A stretch of DNA of 46,660 bases from an uncultured Bacteroides sp. (GTDB lineage: Bacteria > Bacillota > Clostridia > Lachnospirales > Lachnospiraceae): positions 1 to 46,660 of the forward strand of contig CAMECH010000020.1 of the NCBI GenBank assembly GCA_945913015.1, written 5' to 3'. Position 1 is the stretch's first letter; every line of letters begins with the position of its first letter. Below the pieces are notes generated by a model. That model saw nothing but the letters and a program-made list of their open reading frames with translations, searched no databases and was not told the DNA's origin. This document shows, one piece after another, positions 32,722 through 42,092 of the stretch. Made by a program: the position numbers and the translations under genes.

Positions 32722-34772
32722 TTGTAATTTTTAGCTGCCTCATTAAAATAAGTCACAAGCACCGCCTGGTTATTTAAATTAATCACCTTGTTCGTTCTGC
32801 GCGAAACAAAGTCCTCAAGCTTAGCCATATACTCCTCCGGTGTAATGCTTCCCTCTGCCACATAGGTAAGCCCCTTTTCCCAGCTTGCCGTAAGCTCGGC
32901 ATTAAGAAGCGGCGCAATTGAAGCATTTACGACCTCATAGATGATTTCGCCAAGAAGCGTAGGCGTAATCACCTGCGTTTTTTTATTGACGGAAATGTAT
33001 TTGTTATTGTCAAGCTTTTTAAGGATTTCGGCACGCGTCGCACTCGTTCCTATACCTGAGCCCTTAATCTGGGCACGCAGCTCCTCATCCTCAATAAGCT
33101 GTCCTGCATTTTCCATGGCAAGAATCATCGAACCTGACGTATAACGCTTCGGAGGCGTTGTCTCCCCCTCCTTTATAACAAATGACTTAATCGGAAGACC
33201 TGAGCCCTTCCTAAGCTTTTTAAGCTGCTCGAAAAATGCGGCATCGCACTTCTCATTTTCCGTATCCTGTGCATCCTTTTCATCATTTTCGGCTTTCTTT
33301 TTTGCAAATGAGTACGGCGTTACTTTCAGATATCCTTCATCCGTCAGTATGCGAAAAGATGCAAAAAACGATTCGCTCTTTATATTAGTAACTATGCTGA
33401 TTTTCTGATATTGTGCAGCAGGATAAAAAATACTTAAAAACCTTCTTACAATAACCTCATATACTTTGGCTGCTGTGGCTCCAAGTGAAGAAAGCGCACC
33501 AAATCCCTGACCTGTAGGAATTATGGCATAATGGTCGGTTATCTTCTTGTCATCACAGTAACGTGTCTTCGCAATCCCCGTGTACATTTTATTTTCAAGA
33601 ATTTCAGCGGCAAAATCCTTCACCTGCGCATAATTTCTAAGTCCGCCTATATTTTTATGTATCTCCTTACATACCGCAGTCGACAGAACTCTTGCGTCAG
33701 TTCTCGGATATGTCACAAGCTTCTTCTCATAGAGTTCCTGAACGACCTGAAGCGTCTGGTCGGGACTTATTTTGAAAAGCTTCGAGCAGTCATTCTGAAG
33801 CTCCGCCAGATTATAAAGAAGCGGAGGATTTTTTGTTTCCTTTTTCTTCTCAATGCTTTCGACTGTCGATATTACATCACAGTCTTTAAGCCCTTCAGCC
33901 CCCTCTTCAATCTCAACGCCGCTTACGAAGCTTATAAGCTCCTCTGACGTCCTGCGCTCACGAAAGCCGTTTTCCTTGTAAAGTGCTGGAGTATTGTAAT
34001 ACCGGCTTTTATCCGTAACTCTCCACTCAGCCGGGAACTGCTGCCCGACACCGTTGTCTCCCATACACTCTGCAGATGCAAGCACACGGTAAAAAGGCGT
34101 TTTCTCAAAATTGCGGATTTCCCTTTCCCTTCGGACAACCATTCCGAGCACGCATGTCATGACACGTCCTACCGACACTACGGTTCTGTCCTTTTTAAGA
34201 TAATTGGAAATCCTGTTTCCGTATTTTAAGGTAAGCACTCTTGAAAAATTTATTCCCATCAGATAATCTTCTTTTGCGCGAAGAAATGCCGACGCGCTGA
34301 GATTATCATATTCCGACCAGTCTTTTGCCTGTTTTATCCCTTTTAGTACTTCCTCTTCCGTCTGCGAGTCAATCCACACTCTCAGGCGCTTTTTATCCTT
34401 CACTCCCGCCATCATATCCACCAGGCGGTAAATATATTCTCCCTCACGTCCTGAGTCCGTGCATATATAAATCGTATCGACGTCTCCTCTGTTAAGAAGT
34501 CCCTTAACTGTATTAAACTGCTTTTCAACTGCCGGAATAACTTCATACTTATATTCTTTAGGCAGAAACGGAAGCGTGTCAAGGCTCCATCTCTTCAGCT
34601 TCTCATCATATTTTTCGGGATAGCTCATGCTCACCAGATGTCCGACACACCACGTTACAATATACTGCTCCGACTCAAGGAAGCCGTCTTTTCTTGAAAA
34701 ATTCACATGCAGTGCCTTTGCAAACTCCTGTGCAACAGAAGGCTTCTCTGCAATAAATACGGATTTACCCAT
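32718..34772 (-). CDS. topB: DNA topoisomerase III
   Basis: A 684-residue type IA topoisomerase relaxing and decatenating DNA. TOPRIM start SVFIAEKPSVAQEFAKAL; TOPRIM metal motif ICTDSGREGEYIYRLV near 107; VSVGRVMTCVLGMVVRRE near 199; active-site tyrosine in LVTYPRTDARVLS near 347; LTASWEKGL near 637. The C-terminus stops shortly after the core, without zinc fingers, consistent with TopB rather than TopA. An acidic low-complexity insert (ENDEKDAQDTEN) lies near 510. Gene order to glmS downstream and the ATPase upstream does not suggest a functional set. Confidence 0.95.
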   Translation of the reverse strand: MGKSVFIAEKPSVAQEFAKALHVNFSRKDGFLESEQYIVTWCVGHLVSMSYPEKYDEKLKRWSLDTLPFLPKEYKYEVIPAVEKQFNTVKGLLNRGDVDTIYICTDSGREGEYIYRLVDMMAGVKDKKRLRVWIDSQTEEEVLKGIKQAKDWSEYDNLSASAFLRAKEDYLMGINFSRVLTLKYGNRISNYLKKDRTVVSVGRVMTCVLGMVVRREREIRNFEKTPFYRVLASAECMGDNGVGQQFPAEWRVTDKSRYYNTPALYKENGFRERRTSEELISFVSGVEIEEGAEGLKDCDVISTVESIEKKKETKNPPLLYNLAELQNDCSKLFKISPDQTLQVVQELYEKKLVTYPRTDARVLSTAVCKEIHKNIGGLRNYAQVKDFAAEILENKMYTGIAKTRYCDDKKITDHYAIIPTGQGFGALSSLGATAAKVYEVIVRRFLSIFYPAAQYQKISIVTNIKSESFFASFRILTDEGYLKVTPYSFAKKKAENDEKDAQDTENEKCDAAFFEQLKKLRKGSGLPIKSFVIKEGETTPPKRYTSGSMILAMENAGQLIEDEELRAQIKGSGIGTSATRAEILKKLDNNKYISVNKKTQVITPTLLGEIIYEVVNASIAPLLNAELTASWEKGLTYVAEGSITPEEYMAKLEDFVSRRTNKVINLNNQAVLVTYFNEAAKNYK

Positions 34773-34804
34773 TATATCCTCATTTCCTACCAGACTGTAT
34801 TTTC

Positions 34805-36172
34805 CTAAAGTTCATCGACTCCGACAAGAACAATATTCGGATTATCCCTTGTAAATTCAACAAGTTCCTTATCAAATGCTCCTCTTGAGAAAAGATAAAC
34901 GTAATCCTTTCCTATTCCCGAAAGTCCGACATTATACATAAACTCTTCAAACATTGCAAATGTAAAGCTTTCTGAAGTCCAGTTACAGCTTCCTATTACA
35001 TACCTTCCTTCTTTATCGCAGGCAATTATATCAATGTTGCCGTTCTTACCCCACCAGCGTCCGCGCCTGTCAATATTAACCGGAAGCCTGTGAAGCTCAT
35101 TAAGCAGTTCTATATACTCAGTTCCAACCTTGACAAATGTGTCTGCCGCAAAAGCGTCAAGCTCATTTGCAATATATTTGTCATAAAAATCAGAAGATGA
35201 CATAATCATAAGCTCCGATTCATGCGCATATATGAAACGGAACCAGAATGCCGTAAGTTGCGAACGTATATTATAAAGTCCTTTTCTTGTATGCTCATTT
35301 CCTGTCGTATCAAATGAAAAGACCTTCTCAACAATCTCACGCTCCATAAGATTTTTAAGATACACACTGATTTTGTCACGTCCGAATCCTGTGTGTCCGT
35401 GAAGCTCATTAAGCTTATATTCCCCATTGGCAATACAGTAGAGAATTGTATTGTAAAGTGAAGTTTCCCTCAGTTCCTCCTTGATATACTCTGCCCCTTC
35501 ACACTTAAGCGGCGCATTGTCCTCAAGAAAAAGCCTGCATATATTTTCTTTAATTGAAAGTTTATCCGAAAAATGTGCCATATATGACGGAACTCCTCCT
35601 GTCACTGCATACATGCGCACACAGTCCTCCACGGAAAATGCCGGAAACATTCTTACTGCGTCAACAAATGAAAGCTCCTTCAGCTTAAGAAATGTTGTTA
35701 TCGCATATGCATTTACACCTATAGCCGACACAAGGCTGTTCTCTATCCAGCTTATGGATGAGCTTGAACATATAACCATTATTTTTCTGCCTGTAAGCTC
35801 TCCTCTTACGAGTGCTGCAACCGCGCCGATAAATTCTTTATCAGCTTTTACTATATTCTGAAATTCCTCAATAATAAGCAGGTCTTTATCCGTAAGCAGC
35901 GCAAACAGCTCATTGTAGCTTTGCGCATTTCCGACAGTTTCTGATGCAGCACTTCCCGATTGTACTTTAAACTGCTCTTTCATTATTGCCAACTGCTCCT
36001 TTGAAGACGCCTGCGGCGCACAGTAACACACCGCATTTTTCCCTGAAGCAAACTTCTTAAGAAGCGTTGTTTTACCTATTCCGGTACGTCCGTACAGTAT
36101 AGTAAATGTGCTTTTATCCGAAACCGCCATATCTTCCAGCATCTGCAGCTGCTCATTTCTTCCCAGTAGCAT
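34805..36172 (-). CDS. ATP-binding protein, archaeal-type ATPase with DUF234-like C-terminus
   Basis: A 455-residue STAND-like ATPase. Walker A LYGRTGIGKTTLLKKF near 26-41, Walker B DLLIIEEFQNI near 97, sensor MVICSSSS near 131, and a winged-helix region near 245-300 (LNELHGHTGFGRDKISVYLKNL). The C-terminal domain (about 320-455) resembles DUF234, a PD-(D/E)XK-like fold, with GRWWGKNGNIDIIACDK then VIGSCNW. Relatives usually read GECKW at that place, so the catalytic Glu and Lys are replaced by Ser and Asn. The role of the family is unknown. RBS is not obvious. Confidence 0.82.
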   Translation of the reverse strand: MLLGRNEQLQMLEDMAVSDKSTFTILYGRTGIGKTTLLKKFASGKNAVCYCAPQASSKEQLAIMKEQFKVQSGSAASETVGNAQSYNELFALLTDKDLLIIEEFQNIVKADKEFIGAVAALVRGELTGRKIMVICSSSSISWIENSLVSAIGVNAYAITTFLKLKELSFVDAVRMFPAFSVEDCVRMYAVTGGVPSYMAHFSDKLSIKENICRLFLEDNAPLKCEGAEYIKEELRETSLYNTILYCIANGEYKLNELHGHTGFGRDKISVYLKNLMEREIVEKVFSFDTTGNEHTRKGLYNIRSQLTAFWFRFIYAHESELMIMSSSDFYDKYIANELDAFAADTFVKVGTEYIELLNELHRLPVNIDRRGRWWGKNGNIDIIACDKEGRYVIGSCNWTSESFTFAMFEEFMYNVGLSGIGKDYVYLFSRGAFDKELVEFTRDNPNIVLVGVDEL

Positions 36173-36237
36173 TTTTAATTAACCTCAAATATAATAATAT
36201 TTTTAATTTACATTTATCTTTTTCTTAATGCCATTTT

Positions 36238-36825
36238 TTATTTTGTGCTTTCATCAAGAGTCTTCTCGTAAGCCGGCAGAAAATGTTCCATAAAATAATC
36301 CGCCTCAGGAATATGCATATCCTTTACCGCTTTTCTTGTACTTTGCTCCGCCTCTGCAAAATCCATATTTCCGGTGCGTTTTTCCTCAATACATTTTATG
36401 AGGGCTGACATTTTATCAGCCGCCTTAACATACCGCCATAACTCTTCCTCTTCATCCGTCTCCATAAGCACACAGTTGTATACATGTCTCATATTATCGG
36501 GCAGTCCCTCAAGCAGTTCATTCTTAGCAACAGTCTCTACCTCTTTGTAAGCATTGCGTATAAGCGGATTGTAATATTTTACCGGCGTTGGCATATCCCC
36601 TGTTATAATCTCCGTCACATCATGGTACATGCCAAGTACCGCAAGTCTTTCCGCATTCAGATTGCCACCGAATTCCTCGTTATTGATAATTCCGAGTGCA
36701 TGGGCGATAAATGCCACATCAAGGCTGTGCTCGCAGATATTCTCGCTGCGCGTGTTACGCATAAGCCCCCAGCGGTTTATGTATTTCATTCTTGAAAGCA
36801 TCGCATAAAAGTGATTATCCTGCAT
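36238..36825 (-). CDS. yfbR: YfbR-like 5'-deoxynucleotidase (HD domain)
   Basis: A 195-residue HD-domain phosphohydrolase. It starts MQDNHFYAMLSRMKYINRW and contains RSENICEHSLDVAFIAHAL near 30-48, the HD pair in GMYHDVTEIITGDMPTPVKYY near 71-91, and AADKMSALIKCIEE near 138. This matches YfbR, which removes phosphate from deoxynucleoside monophosphates. The start at 36825 has GGAG eight bases upstream; a longer reading to 36942 would run through the upstream terminator hairpin. Confidence 0.9.
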   Translation of the reverse strand: MQDNHFYAMLSRMKYINRWGLMRNTRSENICEHSLDVAFIAHALGIINNEEFGGNLNAERLAVLGMYHDVTEIITGDMPTPVKYYNPLIRNAYKEVETVAKNELLEGLPDNMRHVYNCVLMETDEEEELWRYVKAADKMSALIKCIEEKRTGNMDFAEAEQSTRKAVKDMHIPEADYFMEHFLPAYEKTLDESTK

Positions 36826-36855
36826 CGCTAATCTCCATTCCAAAAATATTGCACA

Positions 36856-36919
36856 TAAAAACCCGGTGTCCATCAAGTCTAAAGGCTTGTCTCTTTGACC
36901 GTAAAGATGAACACCGAGT
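36856..36919 (-). terminator. Long-stem terminator between asd and yfbR
   Basis: ACCCGGTGTCCATC (36861-36874) pairs with GATGAACACCGAGT (36906-36919): 14 pairs including two G-U, around a 31-nt loop that can fold further, followed on the minus strand by TTTTT. It ends about 30 bases before the yfbR start, so it may act as terminator of asd or as a leader attenuator. Confidence 0.75.
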
Positions 36920-37045
36920 GGTTTTGTTCTCTGTGGTAACACAAATTACAAATGCCGATTCGTATTCAACTAAATCTGCATTTAATATTACCGCAAATAT
37001 TATTCATAATCAAGCTGTTTTTGCTTCACATCTGACTTTCACATC

Positions 37046-38131
37046 TTACTTTGCCGTGATATATCCCTGTGCCTTGAGAAGCTCTGCAATAAGTACGGCG
37101 CCGCCTGCTGCACCGCGGAGTGTGTTGTGTGAAAGACCCACAAACTTATAGTCAAACACAACATCCTCACGAAGACGTCCGAGTGAAATTCCCATGCCGT
37201 TCTCATAATTTACATCAAGCTTTACCTGTGGACGGTTGTCATCCTCAAGATACTGGATAAACTGCTTTGGTGCGCTTGGAAGCTTAAGTTCCTGAGGAAG
37301 TCCCTTAAACTCTGTCCACGCTTTAATTATCTGCTCCTTTGTAGGTTTCTTGTCAAAGTTGACAAATACTGCTGCCGTATGTCCGTCAAGTACAGGAACA
37401 CGGATGCACTGGCATGTAATAACAGGCTCGCATGCCTTTACAATCTGTCCGTTCTCAACCTTACCCCAGAGTCTTAACGGCTCCTGCTCGCTCTTTTCTT
37501 CCTCACCGCTGATAAATGGTATGATGTTGCCTTCCATCTCCGGCCATTCCTTAAATGTCTTTCCTGCGCCTGAGATAGCCTGATATGTTGTTGCAACAAC
37601 AAGCTTAGGGCCAAACTCCTTCAATGCATGAAGTGCCGGTGTGTAGCTCTGAATTGAGCAGTTAGGCTTTACACAGATGAAACCTCTTGTTGTTCCGAGT
37701 CTCTTCTTCTGTGAAGCAATTACCTCAAGATGCTCAGGGTTGATTTCAGGCACTACCATCGGTACATCAGGTGTCCAGCGGTGTGCACTGTTATTAGAAA
37801 CAACAGGAACCTCAGCCTTTGCATACTTCTCTTCGATTTCACGGATTTCAGCCTTCGGCATATTAACTGCACAGAATACAAAGTCAACCTCTGCTGCAAC
37901 CTTCTCAACATCATTAATATCATATACAACCAAATCCTTAACAGCCTCAGGCATTGGTGTCTGCATCTTCCAGCGTCCGTCAACAGCATCTTCATAGCGC
38001 TTTCCTGCTGAACGTCCGCTTGCCGCAACCAGAACAACCTCAAACCAAGGATGGTTTTCAAGCAATGTTATAAATCTCTGTCCTACCATACCTGTACCAC
38101 CAAGGATACCTACTCTTAACTTGTCACTCAT
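37046..38131 (-). CDS. asd: Aspartate-semialdehyde dehydrogenase
   Basis: A 361-residue NADP-dependent enzyme of the lysine/threonine/methionine pathway, of the archaeal/fungal-like subtype. Nucleotide-binding LGGTGMVGQRFITLL at 10-24, SGRSAGKRYEDAV, FVFCAVNMPKAE near 85, SNNSAHRWTPDVPMVVPEIN near 113, catalytic cysteine in VKPNCSIQ (near 155), YQAISGAGK near 183, and RVPVLDGHTAAVFVNF with the catalytic His near 252. AAGGAG precedes the ATG. Monocistronic, with its own promoter. Confidence 0.96.
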   Translation of the reverse strand: MSDKLRVGILGGTGMVGQRFITLLENHPWFEVVLVAASGRSAGKRYEDAVDGRWKMQTPMPEAVKDLVVYDINDVEKVAAEVDFVFCAVNMPKAEIREIEEKYAKAEVPVVSNNSAHRWTPDVPMVVPEINPEHLEVIASQKKRLGTTRGFICVKPNCSIQSYTPALHALKEFGPKLVVATTYQAISGAGKTFKEWPEMEGNIIPFISGEEEKSEQEPLRLWGKVENGQIVKACEPVITCQCIRVPVLDGHTAAVFVNFDKKPTKEQIIKAWTEFKGLPQELKLPSAPKQFIQYLEDDNRPQVKLDVNYENGMGISLGRLREDVVFDYKFVGLSHNTLRGAAGGAVLIAELLKAQGYITAK

Positions 38132-38216
38132 TATAACTTCTCCTTAAATATCTTTTTCTAAAGACATTCCGCCTTTTATGTCTTTCCTTGACGTACATTT
38201 GTCTTTACCTTATGGA

Positions 38217-38245
38217 ATAGTATCACAATCACTTTTAAAATGCAA
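38217..38245 (-). promoter_or_regulatory. Promoter of asd
   Basis: On the minus strand TTGCAT (38245-38240), 17-base spacer, TACTAT (38222-38217), in the 139-base gap after sigE. Leader about 80 bases; no lysine-riboswitch-sized element fits. Confidence 0.7.
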
Positions 38246-38270
38246 CACATTTTTCAAATTAATTTGCCGC

Positions 38271-39011
38271 CTACTGCATTTTTACCATTTCCCTCTTAAG
38301 GCGCTTGATAATTTTTTTCTCAAGGCGTGATATGTATGACTGTGAAATACCGAGGTAATCCGCCACCTCTTTCTGCGTCATTTCCTTATCTTCCGGGGAT
38401 GTAAGACCATATCTTAAATCAACAATAAGCCGTTCTCTGTCCGAAAGCTTTTCAATCGCCTTTCCCAGCATTTTCCTTTCTACCTGGTCTTCTATCCCCT
38501 TATAAATGACATCATCCTCTGTTCCGAGAATATCTGACAACAAAAGCTCATTGCCGTCCCAGTCTACATTAAGAGGCTCATCAATCGAAACCTCAGCTTT
38601 CGTCTTACTGTTCCGCCTAAGATACATCAGTATTTCATTTTCAATGCATCTTGATGCATACGTGGCAAGCTTTATGCTTTTTTCAGGATTGTACGAATGA
38701 ATTGCCTTAATCAGACCTATTGTACCTATTGATATCAAATCCTCGACACCTATTCCCGTATTGTCAAAGCGCTTTGCAATATAAACCACAAGCCTCAGAT
38801 TATGCTCAATAAGAACTGATTTTGCCTGTTCCGAAAATTCACTGTTCAAATCCGCAATAACCATTGCCTCTTCTTCCGGCTCAAGCGGTGCCGGAAGCAC
38901 ATCAGAACCTCCTATATAATGTACATCGCCCTGCTTTAACAGCATAAGGTTTTTTAATGTCGGCACCACCTTAAACTGAAAATGTTTTGGAACTGAAACC
39001 TTAATTAACAT
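38271..39011 (-). CDS. sigE: Sporulation sigma factor sigma-E (pro-form)
   Basis: A 246-residue sigma factor active in the mother cell. The N-terminal pro-sequence (about 1-28) precedes the conserved [15 protein letters not shown]. Region 2 has [33 protein letters not shown] and [15 protein letters not shown]; region 4 ends DLRYGL...[24 protein letters not shown]. Product is activated by SpoIIGA, encoded ten bases upstream. RBS AGGAG. sigG, which often follows, is absent; asd comes next. Confidence 0.96.
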   Translation of the reverse strand: MLIKVSVPKHFQFKVVPTLKNLMLLKQGDVHYIGGSDVLPAPLEPEEEAMVIADLNSEFSEQAKSVLIEHNLRLVVYIAKRFDNTGIGVEDLISIGTIGLIKAIHSYNPEKSIKLATYASRCIENEILMYLRRNSKTKAEVSIDEPLNVDWDGNELLLSDILGTEDDVIYKGIEDQVERKMLGKAIEKLSDRERLIVDLRYGLTSPEDKEMTQKEVADYLGISQSYISRLEKKIIKRLKREMVKMQ

Positions 39012-39021
39012 GACCCTTCTC

Positions 39022-39873
39022 CTATCTCATTACCTCGCTATTTATAAGCATCTGATACATTCCGTCCGACGATAGCTTCAATTTGCTTATCCCAACCGGA
39101 ACATTTTCAAGACAGATGCATTTTTTACTGTCCTTACAGTCATTATCCCCACATTCATAAATACATATTTTCTTTGCCATAATAACCGGCATACACCCAT
39201 TCCGGCATCCAACCGAGTTAAACGGCACATAATGAAGCTTTAAACAATCTTTATCAATGCATGTTTTCCCGTCAAATGCTTTTTCAATGCAGGATTTTTC
39301 AATGACATGCACAGGCTTTTTGCAGACCTGGTCACAAAGCACATTTCCCGTGTCCGCAAGCCCTTTCACATCAAGTACAACTTCGCCAAAATCAATTTTC
39401 ACATTATGCAGTTTACCGCTGTAAACCTTTTGTACCAGCAGTTGTCTTAAAACTATGGTAAGTGTAAGCATAGCGGCAAGAAGGCATATAAAAAGCCCTG
39501 TGCTGTCCATCGCCACAGTTCTGAACAGATATCCAACGGAAGTATTCCAGTAAAGAAGTCCCGCAACACCTCCTACCGTTGCTGCAAGCACAATAAATGT
39601 AAAAACTGATTTTATAAGCTTTAAAACCCCGCACCGTCCGGAGCATATGAACGCCATAACAGCGCTGACAACTATATATGTAAGAATGTCCCTGACGAAC
39701 AGATTTTTAATCACTCCCATTTCCACAATGCACGCCCATACTGCTCCGGTTGCAGCGGCACAGGTAATCCTAATATAAGTGGCAGAATTTTTAAGAATGC
39801 CCTGTGCGATAACCAGAAGTATGAAATCCATTGTGAAATTTACAAGAAAAACGATATCCAGATAGACTACAAT
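39022..39873 (-). CDS. spoIIGA: Sigma-E processing protease SpoIIGA, apparent ATT start
   Basis: A membrane aspartic protease that cleaves pro-sigma-E. About five N-terminal helices (about 1-145) are followed by a cytosolic domain with the catalytic GLADTGN motif, and a Cys-rich stretch ([20 protein letters not shown] and [14 protein letters not shown]). An ATG at 39831 would begin inside the first helix. Reading on upstream adds [13 protein letters not shown], matching the YLDVIWLLNF start of the Bacillus protein, until a TAG at 39876-39874. The only plausible initiator is ATT at 39873, nine bases from AAAGGAGG (39890-39883). Product would be 283 residues. Confidence 0.85.
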   Translation of the reverse strand: MVVYLDIVFLVNFTMDFILLVIAQGILKNSATYIRITCAAATGAVWACIVEMGVIKNLFVRDILTYIVVSAVMAFICSGRCGVLKLIKSVFTFIVLAATVGGVAGLLYWNTSVGYLFRTVAMDSTGLFICLLAAMLTLTIVLRQLLVQKVYSGKLHNVKIDFGEVVLDVKGLADTGNVLCDQVCKKPVHVIEKSCIEKAFDGKTCIDKDCLKLHYVPFNSVGCRNGCMPVIMAKKICIYECGDNDCKDSKKCICLENVPVGISKLKLSSDGMYQMLINSEVMR

Positions 39874-39906
39874 CTAACTGCACCTCCTTTGTCAATTCAT
39901 GTACCA

Positions 39907-39980
39907 ATTATAAACCGTAAGATGCGCAGATTTTGTCATGTCAGGTCACAGTATTAATTTATATTTCGACAAATTTGTCG
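39907..39980 (-). promoter_or_regulatory. spoIIG promoter region with Spo0A-box palindrome
   Basis: TATAAT (39912-39907) is preceded, 21 bases upstream, by ATGACA, recalling the over-long spacer of the Spo0A-dependent Bacillus spoIIG promoter. Further upstream is TGTCGAA (39971-39965), an exact 0A box, within the perfect palindrome CGACAAATTTGTCG (39967-39980). Confidence 0.6.
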
Positions 39981-40007
39981 TCCAAAAATGTGCAGCGTCC
40001 TGCGCAC

Positions 40008-40044
40008 AAAAAAAAGATGTACCCCTCCCGGAATACATCTTTTT
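40008..40044 (-). terminator. Terminator after ftsZ
   Basis: AAAAAGATGTA (40011-40021) pairs with TACATCTTTTT (40034-40044), with CC/GG pairing inside, followed on the minus strand by eight T. It lies 21 bases past the ftsZ stop and separates division from sporulation genes. Confidence 0.92.
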
Positions 40045-40065
40045 AATAATCTTATTTCAATTATG

Positions 40066-41193
40066 TTACTTTCTTCTTAAAAATGTAGGAATGTTAATTG
40101 TATCTTCCTTAACTGTAGAAGTAATAGGTCTTGGCTCCTGAAGTCCCATTGTATGCTCTGTTCCCTGCTGTGCAGTATGTACAGGAGATACCGGCTTCTT
40201 TGACTTAAGGCTTGCCATTACATTATTGACATTAATATTATTCTTTTCTTCAATTCCTGTTGCAATTACAGTTATGCTGCATGAATCCTCTGCTGTTTCG
40301 TCATACATTGCACCAAAGATAATATTAGCTGACTCACCTGTAAGATCCTGAACATATTCGGCTGCCTCATTAGCCTCAATAAGGCTGATGTCACCTGAGA
40401 TATTAATAATAACGTGTGAAGCGCCCTCAATTGTTGTCTCAAGAAGAGGACTCGTTACAGCCTGCTTAACTGCCTCGATAGCCTTATCATCACCTGATGC
40501 AGTACCGATACCGATATGTGCAACACCCTTATTAACCATAACAGTCTTAACATCCGCGAAGTCGAGGTTGATAAGTCCCGGTACTGTAATAAGGTCAGTA
40601 ATTCCCTGAACTGCCTGCTGTAATACTTCGTCTGCCTTCTTAAGCGCATCCGGCATTGTTGTCTTTCTGTCAACGATTTCAAGAAGCTTATCGTTAGGAA
40701 TTACAATCAAGGTATCAACATTGGTCTTAAGCTTTTCGATTCCCGAAAGAGCATTTGTCATTCTTGTCTTTGCCTCAAACTTAAAAGGCTTTGTGACAAC
40801 TCCGACTGTAAGGATACCCATTTCCTTTGAAATGCCTGCAACAACAGGAGCTGCGCCTGTACCTGTTCCGCCGCCCATTCCGCATGTAACAAAGACCATA
40901 TCCGCACCTGAAAGTGCCTGTCTTAATTCATCAATATTCTCCTCGGCTGCTTTCTCACCGATTTCAGGCTGTGCACCTGCCCCAAGCCCCTTTGTAAGCT
41001 TCTCTCCAATCTGGATTACAGTAGGTGCCTTGCAAAGCTGTAAAGCCTGCTTGTCCGTATTAATTCCAATAAACTCCACACCTGTAATACTCTCATCTAT
41101 CATTCTGTTAACTGCATTATTGCCTGCACCGCCAACGCCCACTACAATAATTCTGGCTGTTGAATTTAATTCATTCGTTGTAATCTCTAACAA
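40066..41193 (-). CDS. ftsZ: Cell division GTPase FtsZ
   Basis: A 375-residue tubulin-like GTPase forming the Z-ring. [19 protein letters not shown] near 13-31, [11 protein letters not shown] near 70, the G-box [19 protein letters not shown] near 103, the T7 loop [11 protein letters not shown] near 207, and a C-terminal FtsA/ZipA-type peptide [10 protein letters not shown]. The start is TTG at 41193 with AGGAGG eight bases upstream. It follows ftsQ by 167 bases, with its own likely promoter. Confidence 0.97.
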   Translation of the reverse strand: MLEITTNELNSTARIIVVGVGGAGNNAVNRMIDESITGVEFIGINTDKQALQLCKAPTVIQIGEKLTKGLGAGAQPEIGEKAAEENIDELRQALSGADMVFVTCGMGGGTGTGAAPVVAGISKEMGILTVGVVTKPFKFEAKTRMTNALSGIEKLKTNVDTLIVIPNDKLLEIVDRKTTMPDALKKADEVLQQAVQGITDLITVPGLINLDFADVKTVMVNKGVAHIGIGTASGDDKAIEAVKQAVTSPLLETTIEGASHVIINISGDISLIEANEAAEYVQDLTGESANIIFGAMYDETAEDSCSITVIATGIEEKNNINVNNVMASLKSKKPVSPVHTAQQGTEHTMGLQEPRPITSTVKEDTINIPTFLRRK

Positions 41194-41282
41194 AGGTGTA
41201 TCCTCCTGACCTGCCTGCGTTTTCCCGTACGCACGGCTATATATTCATGATACAATTAATTTTGAAAATATCATCACTCTAT

Positions 41283-41311
41283 ATATTATAATTTATTTTG
41301 TAAAATATCAA
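41283..41311 (-). promoter_or_regulatory. Probable promoter of ftsZ
   Basis: On the minus strand TTGATA (41311-41306), 17-base spacer, TAATAT (41288-41283); a TATAAT two bases earlier is an alternative -10. The region is very A/T-rich, so confidence is moderate. Confidence 0.5.
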
Positions 41312-41360
41312 CCTATTTTTTACATTTGCAGCAATTATTTTTGTATCATTTTTCAAACAA

Positions 41361-42089
41361 TTACTCATCCCTTTTAAATATTATCGATTTTGTATCCTCT
41401 GAAAAATCTTCCATATGAAGTACTCCCTTTCTTCCTTCAAGCTGTGGCATCATTTGTTTCAGCTCAAACATCTTGTCCGTCAGATTGTCACAATCTCCGA
41501 GCATAACCTTCACATCTCCCATAGTCAGCGTAACGTTTCCGCTGCTGTCAAAATAAATCTTATCCGAAGATATCTGATATTTATCAAATGACTGTGTAAG
41601 TTCAAGTATCCTGTTGAAAATATCAGGGTTACCGACATCAAGCTGCGACCCCAGCACTATTTCTTTAAATTTAAGACCGCTTATCTGAGGTATTCCAGAC
41701 AGCACCTTTGTAGAACTTTCAACAACCGTGCCATCCTTATCAAAATACATATTGCAGCCCATGTAGCTTACATATCCTATTACCGGTTTTTCATAGACAG
41801 TGACTACCATTTTGGACGGCCACTGGATTTCAACCTCATATTTCTGTATGAACGGAACTTCTTTGTGATTTCTCTGCCCGACAAGAAAATAGGACAGGGC
41901 ATTCGGTCTGTTTCCGTCAAACAGCTTATCTGTCAGCTCTTCGTCCGAATAGTGGTCGTCACCTATATATTCAATTGTATCCACCCTGAACACAAATGCT
42001 GCCACAGTCCCCGCCAAAGCTAATACCACTGCGATTATCAGAAGTACCATCCAGCCGTGTCTTCTTCTCTTTTTCCTTATTTTTCTCAT
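41361..42089 (-). CDS. ftsQ: Cell division protein FtsQ/DivIB
   Basis: A 242-residue bitopic divisome protein. Basic cytoplasmic start (KIRKKRRRHGW), membrane helix (about 14-36), POTRA domain beginning FRVDTIEYIGDDHYSDEEL, then a beta domain with YEVEIQWPSKMVVTVYEKPVIGYV and CNMYFDKDGTVV, and a C-terminal region. Three bases after murA, so cotranscribed with it. Confidence 0.9.
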   Translation of the reverse strand: MRKIRKKRRRHGWMVLLIIAVVLALAGTVAAFVFRVDTIEYIGDDHYSDEELTDKLFDGNRPNALSYFLVGQRNHKEVPFIQKYEVEIQWPSKMVVTVYEKPVIGYVSYMGCNMYFDKDGTVVESSTKVLSGIPQISGLKFKEIVLGSQLDVGNPDIFNRILELTQSFDKYQISSDKIYFDSSGNVTLTMGDVKVMLGDCDNLTDKMFELKQMMPQLEGRKGVLHMEDFSEDTKSIIFKRDE

Positions 42090-42092
42090 TAA

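Noticed and set aside
36842-37045. T-box or lysine riboswitch near asd
   Set aside because: The region is downstream of asd on its strand. No T-box motif or lysine-riboswitch-sized fold is seen, and the asd leader is only about 80 bases.
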